Shown: positions 35,801 to 46,171 of the stretch, in pieces
Layout of the letters: each line of letters starts with the position of its first letter
How positions within the stretch are numbered: the first letter of the stretch is position 1
Assembly (NCBI RefSeq): GCF_945859705.1
Contig: NC_079134.1
Span: 42,524,402 to 42,588,401, forward strand
Reading direction: 5' to 3'
From: Episyrphus balteatus
Taxonomy: Eukaryota; Arthropoda; Insecta; Diptera; Syrphidae
Length of the DNA: 64,000 nucleotides
Notes under the pieces: generated by a model
Databases searched by the model: none
Seen by the model: only the letters and a program-made list of their open reading frames with translations
Told to the model about the DNA's origin: nothing
Made by a program: the position numbers and the translations under genes

Positions 35801-38800
35801 GTCAAAACAAGAACTCTGCGAATGCTATTTTGTCTTACACATAATTCCTAATATCTTTTTGACCGATTTTTTTTGTGTCTTCCGAAATTCAAAATAAACA
35901 AAATTCTTTCTTTCGAGCTCTTAATTTAATATTAAGTAATATTTTAACGTGGTTGCTAGGGGATTAATTTGTCATAAGTTTTGTAAATTTTTCATTGAAG
36001 ATCCATTTTCCATTCGTAGACGGCTTGAAGTCTGCGCAAGTAAGAGATATATTTTAGAAACTGGTTTAATTTTCTTTTATTCTTCTTGGCAGGGTAACTA
36101 AAGTATAACAGTTCCCGAATTCATCTTAGTTAATGATAAGCTATAAAAACTTAGCTTTGATTTGGAAGATGATGTTCGGTCTAAATAATTTGTAAACTTT
36201 GGTTACAAGGTTACTGCCAGAGTTTGTCGTCCGATTTTGAAGGATCTTAAGCTTAATATTTTTAATTGCCCTTCCACTACCTTAGCTTACCATCAGAAGA
36301 ACAAAATATTGTTCTTCGTTTACCCAGCCATACATCGGAACCAATAAAAATCGATTCTTTCGTTGTATCGAAATCTCTCTAGTAGGGATAAGGTTGAGCT
36401 TCAAAACTCGTCCTCTGAAGGTCCTTTATTCCCTGTCCAGAGTCAACGCTAGATGGTCCAAAAACATCATCATAAAGCTTAGCCTCGGAATCTTTAGTAA
36501 TTACGTCTTGAGAAAAGCATTTTCCTGCCTATGCTAACTAAAGGTTTATATTGCCTTCAAATACCTATCGAATACTATTGAATACTGAATAGCAGAAACA
36601 AATACCACGTACTGTTCTGTAATGACTCTCAAGGTTAATTCAAAATAAACCTTTTCAGAAATTTGTATGTTCTACGTCTAGCTTCGAATTGATTTGCTTA
36701 TTGATTAAGAATATTATTGCTAATACCTGAAGATCTACTCGGGGAAAAATCCTGTTCAATTCGATGAATGTCCGGTTTTCTTGCTGGTTTGAAAATCTTT
36801 ACTTTACTCCAAAGTAATAGGAATGTTATTCTTCTGCGTGTTTTAAATTTAACAGCAACAAATTTGCAGTTTTGGTCAAACTTGCTTTCTTATCGTTCCA
36901 GAATGATTTTAACAAAGGCATGGAATTCCAATCCATAATAGAACCCTATGCTCGAGCAATACGAAACAAATATGATCGGCATGTCCTGGACTCTATTCGC
37001 AATCCAAACTCAGAAGAATTTAACCTGGAACTAGTCGAAAATTTGATATTTTATATTTGTGAGAGAAAACCTCCTGGCGCTATTCTAGTATTCCTTACTG
37101 GTTTCGATAAGATTTCCAAACTAAACGCATCCCTCCAAAACTCTCGACATTATCGAAGAAATAATCATCTAATATTCACATTACATTCATCAATGCAAAC
37201 TATCGATCAAAAAAGTGTTTTCAATCGCCCACCGAATGGAGTTCGAAAGATTATTCTCTCGACAAACATAGCCGAGACATCAGTTACAATCGATGATGTT
37301 GTTTATGTTATAAATTGTGGCAAAATCAAACAAACTGATTATGATGTTGAATTGAATTTACAAACACTTGGCGAACAATGGGTAACGATAGCGAATGCAC
37401 AACAGAGACGTGGTCGTGCTGGTAGAGTTCAACCAGGAATTTGTTATAATTTATATACAAGGTAAATAGAACACAATTTTATTCTTCTTGATTTATTTAA
37501 ATTTACAATTGTTTTAGAGCTCGTGAACGACTTTTAGATGCTGTCCCATCACCTGAAATAGTTCGTTCGAAACTAGAAGGTGTACTTCTCAATCTAAAGC
37601 TTTTACACATCAACGATGTTGCTGGTTTCATGAGAACTCTCTTAGACTGCCCAAATGAAAAAGCTATCGAATTAGGTATAAGTTTACTTAAAAGGTAAGA
37701 CAATGAGGTTTAAATTATCTTTCTTGTCCCAAAATATACTAAATTCTTTTTATAGAATCAACGCTTTAGATGAAAATGAAACAATCACTCCACTTGGCAT
37801 GCATTTAGCCCGATTGCCAGTCGATCCTCAAATGGGAAAAATGATCTTAATGGGAACCCTATTTCGATGTGTGGATCCAATTACAACTGTTGCTTCAGCT
37901 ATTTCTTACAAGGATCCATTCTATCTTCCCTTAGGTTTGAAATATAAAAATTTTAAAATTTAAAACTGTAAAATCTTAATCCTCTCATCTTAAAAAAAAG
38001 GTAAAGAAAAACAAGTTGATGCAGCGAAAAAACGTCTTTCCAATGACACAAAAAGTGACCATTTGATGATAGTGAATGTTATTAATGAATATCGACGTGC
38101 TCAGCAGTACAATGCAGAAAGACATTTTTGCTTTGACAATTTTGTATCTCAATCGGTTGTTTCACAGTTGGAGAGAATGAAGAAACAATTTTGTGAATTA
38201 CTTGAAGGTGCAAGGTAAATTGAACTAAATTTATCTTTTTTTCTTTCTTTTAAAATGTAACTATTTTTTAAATTAAGTTTTGCTGAATCATCTGATCCTC
38301 GAGCACAAGAGTTAAATATTAACTCAAATAATTATACGCTTCTTAGAGCTGTGATTGCAGCAGGACTCTATCCAAATATGGCATACATAAGGTTTGTTTT
38401 GCTGTTTTTTAATTGAATTTATACTCATAGTCATATTTTTTGGTTTAAAGAAAACTACGACGCAGTAGAAATCGAGTTCAACCAGTTATACAAATGTCTA
38501 CACCTACAGATCGAAGTGTAAAATTTCATCCTACATCAGTAAATAGTACTGAACCTTCATTTGATTCACAGTAAGTTTATTGCTGATTCAAGGCCAAAAT
38601 TTGCCATTAATTAACTTTAACTTATTTTTTTTTCTTCTAGCTATTTCACATATTTTCTTAAACGAAAATCAACAAATGTTTGTTTATTGGATTCAACAAT
38701 GGTATTTCCAATGGCTTTGATTATTTTTGGTGATGGTATTAAATGTGGTGTCAATGAAAAAGGAAGCACATTTGTTTCGGTTGCTGATTACCTTTAGTAA

Positions 38801-41800
38801 GTATTTTTAAAATATTGTTAATCTTATTAGGTACTAGCTGACCCGGCGGACTTCGTTCCCCCTTTTCCAAGTTTTATTTCCAATTTTTGATTTTGTAATG
38901 TGTTAACCTTTTCCCATTACACATAGGTACATACATATGTAAAACTGGTTAAAATATTAAACAAAGCAAATCATTTGTTTGACAGCTATTACAAATTTTT
39001 ATCGGAATTTATTCAACCAATAAAGGTTATATAATTCACAAATATACAAAAACTGGCTCTGGTTTCACTTCTTATTTTTTTTTTTTTGCAAAAAGTGCCT
39101 AAATCGATGAATCCCGCCTGCCATTATAGAAAAATATGACTCATTCTCCCTTTCTTTTGTGAAACTGTTAATGATTTGTGTTTTGCACCAGAGGCCTGGA
39201 ATTCCAACACCAAGAACGATCTTTTTACTTTTTTTTTGTTTAAACAACCTGTTTTCTTATGACGTTATCACGTAAAATTATCGTCCGTAAACCGACTATA
39301 CAAACAACCATTGTTTTTGTTTTGTTGACTTTCGTTTTAACTTCCAAAATTTTTATTTGCGGAATGTAGCATCCACTTTCAACGCTCATTTTTAATCCAC
39401 TTTAAAAATAGTATTCTCTCTCTTACATATTTTGGTTTCATTGAAGTTTGTATTTGTTCGTTTCTAAACCGTTACCGTGTGAGTAATGTTGGAGCCAGTA
39501 ACCGAAACAATAGCAATAGGATAAAATCTTAAAAAAAAACGATTAAAAATGAAAAGATTTCGTCTTAATTCTATTCATACATAAAGTCGAAATATTTCTT
39601 TAAAAAAAATAAATCATTTGATTTTTATGCGGAAATTGTATTAATGGTAGTTGAAACAACTTAAACAAATTTTAAGATGCAGTCATAAATTTAATTGAGA
39701 TATACTGATGGTAAACAATTTTCTTTGCGGGACTAACATTTTAAAGAGTTAATTCATGTTTGTTTTTATTACCCTTGAATATGAGCGATTTTGAACCCCA
39801 AATATTGAATTTGCTTATAACTTGACAACATACCAGGTCCAACTATAAAACAAAACCTGTCTCGAACGAACCTTATCACACACACACACACACACACACA
39901 AAATTTCATATAAATCTATATCTACTGTCATTCGGACTTCAAATATGGAATTTAACTATAACTTGACAACAGCGACACCTACTGGGTCCATACCACACAC
40001 ACAAAATTTCACAAAAATCTCTCCAGTCTGGTCAAAATATGCAATTTTTCTAAAACTCGACAACAGCGCCACCTACCGGGTCAAATTATAAAAAAAAAAC
40101 CTGTCTCGGACGGACTTTATCACATAAACAAAATTTCACAAAAAATCTGTTCAGTCGTTCGTTCAAAATATGAAATTTTTCTATAACTCGACATCAGCGC
40201 CACCTACCGGGTCCAATTATGAAACAAAACCTGTCTCGGATGGACCTTATCACATCCACCAAATTTCAGAAAAATCTCTCCAGGGGGCCAATTCTGGTTC
40301 TGTGAATAAGTGAAACGAAAAGCTTTTCACTTGTTTACTCATTTTATTCTCGTTCTGTGAAAAAATGAAAACAAACATCAAAAATATTCATATAAATATA
40401 TATTTTTTTCACTAAATTATTTGTGATATCATAGGATGAGAATCGTTTTTCGTTTCAAATGAATCGAAAAAGTGAAAAGAGTGTTTGAAAGCTAAAATGA
40501 AAAAGTTTTTTTTTTCGATTCACGTTTTCACAGAACCAAATTGGCCCCCAGTCTGGTCAAAATATGAAATTTTCCTAACTCGACAACAGCGCCACCTACC
40601 GGGTCCAATTATAAAAAAACCTGTCTCGGACGGACCTTATCACATAAACAAAATTTCACAAAAATCTGTTCAGTCGTTCGTTCAAAATATGAAATTATCC
40701 TAAAACTCGACAACAGCGCCACCTACCGGGTCCAATTTTGAAACAAAACCCGTCTCGGATAGACTTTATCACATACACAACATTTCATAAAAATCTGCCC
40801 AGTCTTTCGTTCAAAATATGCAATTTTCCTAAAATTCGACAACAGCGCCACCTACCGGGTCCAATTATAAAAAAAAAAAAGAGTGTGTGTACACATGTAC
40901 ACGCGACTGAAGTTATACTTCTCATTCAGTATATGTAAATGAATTTCATTTGATATTTTTAATTTCTATTATGAAGTAATTAATCCACACTTAGTTTTTT
41001 TACATTTTTATCAAGTGAACAATAAATTAATTCTTTCATCCTCCTCGCGTCCATGTAGTTTTCAATTTATTCTGTGAAATTTACTCATGTTGTGTGGTTC
41101 AGAACGTACGATATATGGTTAACGAAAGTAAATGAATTGCGCATAAAATGTGCTATATGGTAATTTTATAAGAACTAGCCGACCCCGCACTCAAAATTCG
41201 AGTGCCAATTGTAACTTTTATTTATGCTCAAATAAGCACACTATATAAATCACTTTATTAACTACTAAGAATATGCAACACTTAATTTTATTCGAAATTC
41301 GAGAATGTCTTCGAAGGTTCCCGTCTTTGCTTTTAGAAGTTTCCACTTCCAGAAGGGAGAGGGCGTGGTTCAGCTTTTTTTTTTTTTTTGTTTTTTTTCC
41401 TCAATTTTAATGTATGTTTTTTATCTATTTCGGTAAAAAAATAAATAAAGTATACATTCTGCACATCTAGATAAAATTTCCTATCGTTCGGTATATAATT
41501 TATGCCCCTTCGGTTTTTGTGGGCCGCGTATTTTGTACCACAAAATAAGTGTTTGCCGTTTTATTATATGATGATGATGTAACAGATAATTTTTCGTGAT
41601 CTTTTTTCTTGGTTTTTTTAATAGTAAATAAATATTTCTATTTTTTTAGTAAAATATTTCTTTTTTTATCATAAAAAAAATTCCGGTACAATCCGGTTTT
41701 TCGACTTTTTTCAAAATTCCGAGAAAATCGCCTTTGAAAGTTGGGGTAAAATTTTTTTTCGAAAAATCCCCTAATCTTTAAACACTCCTAGAAGCTAAAC

Positions 41801-44800
41801 CGCTTGAGAGCAATTTTTGGGAATGATGCCAATTGATAGCTTGTGTCATGGGCCTACGCTTTGCACATTGTCAGATTTTAAAAAAATCGCCTTTCATGTT
41901 AAACCGCCACATCATGTCTATTTTTTCAGAATCGTGCCAATTTTTTTTTTTACTTTTAAATTCTCCCGGTTTTAGAACGCGTGGACCTATAGGGATGAGA
42001 GTTGTACCCAAATGTAGGTTAGAGTCCCCGCTACCTTTTGGCATCAAATTTTTTTTTTTTTTCATTTTCTTCAAAATTCCGAGTCGTTGGAAGTTGGGGG
42101 CGCTCACTGAGCTGAGCTATGGTACCTAGCTCAAAAGTGAGGTAGCTCAAATTTGAGCTGAGCTGAAATGTGAGCTTTTTGCAACCCTGGCAACTTGCCA
42201 CATGGAAATTAACACATGCAACTTGTCACATGCAACTTCCCACATGCAACTTGCCACACCCAACTTGCCACATGCAACTTACCACACGCAACTTGCCACA
42301 TGCAGCTTGCCACATGCATTTTGCCACACGCAACTTGCCACATACAACTTGCCACATGTAACTTGCCACATGCAACTTGCCACATACAACTTGCCACATG
42401 AAACATGTAACTTGCAACGTGTTGTGTGTTTTATGTTTGACGTACTGCGGCGTACTGCATTTTTAAATACTAAAGTACTGCCTAGTCTAAAGGTGAAACG
42501 ACAGCCCTGCTACCCAGGGTGATCGCGTCATAATCCCTTTGACATTCTTGTCAAAAAGTAAATTTTCATACTCACCCTCCCATAAGAAGTATAACTTCAA
42601 AAACTGTCTCGGACGGACCTTATCACATAAACAAAATTTCACAAAAATCTGTTCAGTCGTTCGTTCAAAATATACAATTTTCCTAAAACTCGACAACAGC
42701 GCCACCTACCGGGTCCAATTATAAAACAATCCTGTCTCGGATGGACTTTATCACATACACAAAATTTCACAAAAATCTGTCCAGTCTTTCGTTCAAAATA
42801 TGCAATTTTCCTAAAATTCGACAACAGCTCCACCTACCGGGTCCAATTATGAAACAAAACCTGTCTCTGATGGACCTTATCACACCCACCAAATTTCAGA
42901 AAAATCTGTCCAGTCGTTTAGAAGGAGTAGGCTCACAAACAAACGCACAGGAGAATTATACAGGGTGTCCCACAGTCACCGCCCCAAACGAAAACCATGG
43001 ATTCCTGAGGTCATTTTAAGTCGAAAAACTTAAGAGGTAATTTTCTCGTTTTCGTCCCGTTTTCGAGTTACCACGGTTTTTATGATTTTTGTTCTCTTTT
43101 CCCTTATCTAGCTTTATCTTTGCCAAACTACGTTTGATTTGAAAATTTTTTTTTACAACCAATCAAGAATTTATTACAGTTTTAGTTTGTCTCAAAACTT
43201 TTTTTTCTGCGGACAACCGTTTCTCCACAATTTGGCATCAAACACAATTTTCTTCGTTTTTTAAGTTGTTTTTTACACTTTCATATCATTTAAGTCAAAA
43301 AAACACGTTAATGAGTATTAATTTTTTGTGCTTTTTATTAAAGCCCAGTTTATTTTCATAAAAAAAATAAGTTTTATTTCATAAAAAAGGCTACTGAAAG
43401 TAATTAAAAAAAAATAAACAAACTGAGTGAATTAAAAAAAAAATAATTTTTAAATAAAAAATTAATTTAAATGAATTAAAAACTTTTTCTGAGCTATTGT
43501 GGTTAAGAAAAAAACAAATAAATAAAGCTCAGAAAAAGTTTTAATTCATTTAAATAAATTTTGTATTTAAAAATTATTTTTTTTTTTTAATTCACTCAGT
43601 TTGTTTATTTTTTTTAATTAATTTCAGTTGCCTTTTTTATGAAATAAAACTTATTTTTTTTATGAAAATAAACTGGGCTTTAATAAAAAGCACAAAAAAT
43701 TAATACTCATTAACGTGTTTTTTTGACTTAAATGATATGAAAGTGTAAAAAACAACTTAAAAAACGAAGAAAATTGTGTTTGATGTAAAATTGTGGAGAA
43801 ACGGTTGTCCGCAGAAAAAAAAGTTTTGAGACAAACTAAAACTGTAATAAATTCTTGATTGGTTGTAAAAAAAATTTTTCAAATCAAACGTAGTTTGGCA
43901 AAGATAAAGCCAGATAAGGGAAAAGAGAACAAAAATCATAAAAACCGTGGTAACTCGAAAACGGGACGAAAACGAGAAAATTACCTCTTAAGTTTTTCGA
44001 CTTAAAATGACCTCAGGAATCCATGGTTTTCGTTTGGGGCGGTGACTGTGGGACACCCTGTATATAAAAGATAGTAATCTCTCTATATTAGACGCTCTGG
44101 CATACGATATGTTCGGAAACAGATATTTGCTTTTGTTTTCCGTTCCAAACCAGGTTAAGCCCTTTCAAGATATCCACAGCTAGTTCGATGTTGTTTATTT
44201 GGTAATTCTTGTCGAGCGAGTTTAGCTGACGCATTTTATCCTTGGAGACATCTTTAAAAACCGATAGAGTTCGTTGGATTTAAAGATTTTTTGCCCAGTC
44301 CCAGTCCATGTGTTTCAATTAACTTACCCATCCGAGTCGGTGTATTTCCACCTTTCTGACTTCATATTCTTAAAAACCTCATGATGCTCGTCGTTGATTT
44401 TTTTTTTATATACTCTCCTCTGATAAACACTAGATTTATCATCCTTCGAGAAACCGTCTTCGGTCAAAACAACCAGCATTTAAAGTGTCCATTTCTTTGG
44501 CCAATAAATACATAAAGATTGGGTCCTAAGAAGGTTACACAGATGGCTGATGATTGCTTGCAGCGCCGAGTTAAGCACATCTACATCTATTTTCAGGATT
44601 GTTCCTTCGTTCTTTTTATCTAATAGCGGTTAACCTCTCTCCATTAGGATAAGAAAATAAAAAAGAGAATTGTTGATAACACATCTTATTGTGCTATCAT
44701 TAACGCAAGTCGAAAAAATCAGATAGCTTCATCGAAAATGAAATATTTTTGCTACGATCCTCCTTGCAATATGATATGGTATTCAGGTGACCGTTTAAGT

Positions 44801-46027
44801 GTGATTTGCTGGGTCTTAATAAGAGACTTAATCCTCAAGAGTATAAAAGGAGCCATTATTTTTGTCAATAACTAAAGAATGGTAAAACCACGATTAGATT
44901 TCACTCTCCCAGCTAACTGTACCAGTGCAAACAAAAAATAATTTCTTGTTCATGTTTTTGAAACAAGGTTTTTTATTTCTACAGTAGTTGGAAAGTTTTT
45001 CAGTTTATTCAAATAGATATTTTGTACATCGTTCAGTCCCCAAAACTACTACAACTACGATTGATGGTTCATGGTCTCATTCCGATTATTATTTGATTTT
45101 CATTGGCATTGGTACACTTCTTTCTGCACCATATTTCGTATCGAAAACTTGTTTATTCTTGCCGTATTTCTACAAAGAGTTACACTGTCCTAGGAAACAA
45201 AGCATAAATTCACAGCCAATGTTAGTTTTGAAATCACATAACTGAATAGTCACTGGGGTGTATATGGAACATTTGTTTGCCTTTTTGGCAATTTAACAGT
45301 CAAGTTAAGCTCAACAAATAATAACCTCTGTAGGTAGCCAGTTTTGAATTCTGTTTTTATCGAGACTCTTTTTATTCCTACTGAGAGCTTTTCTATTTCT
45401 GTATTATTTTTGAATCCTTGCTCTAAGCTTGATAATCTTCCTTTTCTTTCCTTATTTTTTGCTGCCTTATTTCCACATGCTCTTTGTCCAAGTTGGCTGT
45501 AAGCCTATGTAGGTTTCGGTTAATAACTTGCGGATTTCGCGATATTGCGACCAATGGTTGCTGGCAGGTCTCAGTCAAAAAATGTAGTGCAGTTGTTATT
45601 CTTTTTAAGAGCTGCCAGCTTTATAACATATGTTCAATGCCATGGTTTATATTGCTGTAATCGTGCCTCATTAATATTCTGCGCCTAATTGCGTTCTGAG
45701 TATGTTCATTATTTGAGGTTAAACTTATTCTACTTTCAGTTTCAAAAGCGATCCAATAACAAACCAAATAATAACCAGGCTCCGTACATCGCTTGGATTG
45801 CTTTTACAAAAGAAAGCTCTCTATCCATCGCCAATTGATTTCAACAGCAAAGATGAAATTTTAATAAGGTAAGTTTAACAAAATTCTCAAATTAGATTAT
45901 TTTTATATATCTGTTTTGCAGTGCGATCAAAATTATTCTTTCTCATGACGAGGCTATTCTATTGGATGATGAGTTCGATGAATTTATTAATGGATGTGAT
46001 GATGATGATGAGTTTGCAGATGACTAA
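29889..46027 (+). CDS. DHX36: DHX36-like (RHAU) DEAH-box helicase, Drosophila CG9323 type
   Basis: Twelve coding exons give 937 aa: 29889-30017, 30085-30632, 34551-34932, 36902-37461, 37518-37694, 37756-37934, 38001-38214, 38278-38391, 38451-38570, 38641-38796, 45740-45868, 45922-46027. All junctions keep frame. The N-terminus carries the RHAU-specific motif (PPGLKGRDIGLFY, residues 12-24), which in DHX36 binds G-quadruplexes; the glycine-rich leader of the vertebrate protein is missing. Then follow motif I GSTGCGKTT (160-168), Ia TQPRRISA (about 192), motif II DEIH (262-265), III SAT (294-296), V TNIAETSVT (474) and VI QQRRGRAGR (520-528), HA2 domain, and OB-fold (exons 9-11). The C-terminus is acidic. 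It is expected to unwind G4 DNA/RNA 3'-to-5' using ATP. Intron 10 (6.9 kb) and intron 2 (3.9 kb) are swollen by repeats. It converges on the GNL1-like gene. Confidence 0.97.
30633..31909. other. Left part of DHX36 intron 2, no gene
   Basis: A pyrimidine-rich stretch (about 30690-30850) and AT-rich sequence. A plus-strand open frame at 30662-30979 is low complexity. No repeat family shared with the rest of the window is recognised here. Confidence 0.35.
31910..32098 (-). pseudogene. Spermine/polyamine oxidase-like exon fragment, antisense in DHX36 intron
   Basis: The minus strand reads VELGANWIHG, then GNSIFELAVQQGLV, then VPFGILQEIYEAYVCF. This order (a (V)ELGA.WIHG..GN.(I/V)..LA block followed by VP..I..E....Y) is typical of the FAD amine oxidases SMOX/PAOX. 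The similarity begins abruptly at about 32098 without a visible splice acceptor and stops at about 31910, where the open frame continues into unrelated sequence. The FAD-binding N-terminus and the rest of the enzyme are absent from the window. It is best read as a duplicated, displaced exon; whether a larger gene ever ran through is unknown. Confidence 0.6.
32669..32740 (-). repeat. tRNA-derived SINE-like fragment
   Basis: On the minus strand a TAGGCTGATGG A-box-like segment is followed 43 bases later by a perfect B box GGTTCGATACC, which is tRNA spacing. The acceptor and T stems do not pair, so this is not a functional tRNA. A weaker relative is at 47866-47935. Confidence 0.5.
32741..34099. 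other. Middle of DHX36 intron 2; unidentified open frame on the minus strand
   Basis: The only notable item is an 83-codon minus-strand frame at 33275-33526 (starting MIMASEHNHGRSP, basic C-terminus) with GC content above its surroundings. I do not recognise it, and neighbouring frames are closed by stops. It may be a relic of a mobile element. Nothing else is supported. Confidence 0.25.
34100..34358. mobile_element. 259-bp MITE, CATATCGTCGGTCTCATGAG ends
   Basis: The termini CATATCGTCGGTCTCATGAG and CTCATGAGACCGACGATATG are perfect inverted copies and extend as AAAACCTCGTAACTCC against GGAGTTACGAGGTTTT, about 36 bp in all. It sits in DHX36 intron 2 about 190 bp before exon 3. Confidence 0.8.
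34985..35123. mobile_element. Short MITE of the AGTACGCAGATC family in DHX36 intron 3
   Basis: The ends TTTTAAGCCTAGTACCTACG and CATCTGCATACTAGGCTTTA are inverted relatives. The inner TAAATTTTAG..CCATACAAA text matches the copy at 59080-59315. It begins only about 50 bp after the exon 3 donor. Confidence 0.65.
35124..36901. other. Rest of DHX36 intron 3
   Basis: A 60-codon minus-strand frame at 35455-35637 (containing DGMTVLIFKVLDVADVTD just upstream of and through its start) looks coding in composition but has no recognised family. The remaining sequence has no supported feature. Confidence 0.3.
38797..39789. mobile_element. 5' part of a head-plus-array repeat element (first copy, DHX36 intron 10)
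   Basis: TACTAGCTGACCCGGCGGAC at 38832 is followed by CTTCGTTCCCCC. It resembles the GAACTAGCCGACCCCGCACT head at 41172, and both precede tandem arrays built of the same ACCTACCGGGTCC unit. The stretch between head and array is AT-rich with no reading frame. The class of element is not certain. Confidence 0.45.
39790..40875 (+). repeat. Tandem array of about 129-bp units (ACCTACCGGGTCC)
   Basis: Units share ACTCGACAACAGCGCCACCT, ACCGGGTCCAATTAT, AAAACCTGTCTCGGA(C/T)GGAC, CTTATCACA and AAATTTCACAAAAATCT. Seven units begin near 39822, 39960, 40057, 40188, 40580, 40707 and 40836. A (CA)n run (39877-39901) expanded inside the first, and a MITE (40284-40548) interrupts the fourth. The array lies in DHX36 intron 10. 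Confidence 0.85.
40284..40548. mobile_element. 265-bp MITE inserted in an array unit, CAG duplication
   Basis: The ends are GGGGCCAATTCTGGTTCTGT and ACAGAACCAAATTGGCCCC. CAG flanks both sides (40281-40283 and 40549-40551). The uninterrupted sister unit at about 40010-40040 reads ATCTCTCCAGTCTGGTCAAA with a single CAG, which is the empty site. The insertion and its 3-bp duplication are therefore shown directly. Confidence 0.9.
41172..42184. mobile_element. Head region of a second head-plus-array element
   Basis: GAACTAGCCGACCCCGCACT at 41172 is followed by a hairpin (GCACTC, loop AAAATTC, GAGTGC). The rest is AT-rich with no reading frame of note. It continues into the minisatellite and the second short array, and ends at the tail near 42960. 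Confidence 0.45.
42185..42420. repeat. 14-bp minisatellite (CAACTTGCCACATG)n
   Basis: About fifteen degenerate copies of a 14-bp unit run from about 42190 to 42415, varying mainly as CACATG/CACACG/CATACA. Because 14 is not a multiple of three and the unit has no stop codon in several frames, open frames appear on both strands; none is a gene. Confidence 0.9.
42600..42960 (+). repeat. Second short array of the ACCTACCGGGTCC unit, with element tail
   Basis: Three units related to the 39.8-kb array (CTGTCTCGGACGGACCTTAT, ACCTACCGGGTCCAATTATA) are followed by CCAGTCGTTTAGAAGGAGTA and an AAACGCACAGGAGAATTATA tail. The tail is interrupted at 42961 by the 1.1-kb hairpin and resumes at 44061 as TATATAAAAGATAGT. 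Confidence 0.8.
42961..44060. mobile_element. 1.1-kb near-perfect hairpin element, CAGGGTGTCCCAC ends, TATA duplication
   Basis: The arms (42961-43495 and 43526-44060, 535 bp each) are almost exact inverted copies around a 30-bp loop. The ends are CAGGGTGTCCCACAGTCACC and its complement. TATA stands outside both ends (42957-42960 and 44061-44064; TA is the minimal duplication). The few mismatches indicate a recent origin or gene conversion. It lies within DHX36 intron 10 and would form a long RNA duplex when transcribed. No protein is encoded. Confidence 0.92.
44065..45739 (-). pseudogene. Unidentified decayed coding sequence (about 44085-44620) in DHX36 intron 10
   Basis: On the minus strand, coding-like text is readable in order: LKIDVDVLNSALQAIISHL, TEDGFSKDDKSSVYQRR, INDEHHEVFKNMKSERWKY, and (after a frame break) TLSVFKDVSKDKMRQLNSLD then NNIELAVDILKGLNLVWNGK. 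Stops and a shift separate these. The composition looks coding, but I do not recognise the family; a mobile-element protein is likely. From 44630 to 45739 I see nothing supported beyond scattered stop-ridden text up to the exon 11 acceptor. Confidence 0.35.
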
Positions 46028-46099
46028 AAAAATATATATATGTAAGCTTTTGCATTTTTTATTGTTTTTTAAAGAACAGAAACAAAACACAAAATTGTA

Positions 46100-46105
46100 A
46101 ATAAA
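46100..46105 (+). promoter_or_regulatory. Polyadenylation signal AATAAA of the DHX36-like gene
   Basis: The hexamer lies about 75 bases after the stop codon at 46025-46027 and is the first AATAAA downstream. Cleavage 10-30 bases further would place the transcript end within about 40 bases of the GNL1 stop codon on the opposite strand. Confidence 0.6.
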
Positions 46106-46165
46106 TTATGAACGGAATGAAATTTGAATAACAATCTTTTCTGTGTAACGTTTTTGATATTGTAA

Positions 46166-46171
46166 TTTATT
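46166..46171 (-). promoter_or_regulatory. Polyadenylation signal overlapping the GNL1 stop codon
   Basis: On the minus strand the last sense codon and stop read GAATAAA, so AATAAA overlaps the TAA. If used, the 3' UTR would be only some 10-30 bases. Another TTTATT at about 46058 on the plus strand is an alternative that would make the two convergent transcripts overlap. Confidence 0.4.

Noticed and set aside
39790..40875. Regularly spaced repeats resembling a CRISPR array
   Set aside because: The units are contiguous degenerate tandem copies of about 129 bp without unique spacers, in a eukaryotic intron.
42170..42522. Several long overlapping frames on both strands
   Set aside because: Produced by the stop-free 14-bp minisatellite.
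44984..45245. Possible extra DHX36 exon starting TAGTTGGAAAG after a good CAG acceptor
   Set aside because: Joining exon 10 directly to 45740 gives a protein that aligns without gaps to the DHX36 family; the candidate adds unrelated residues and lacks a suitable donor.
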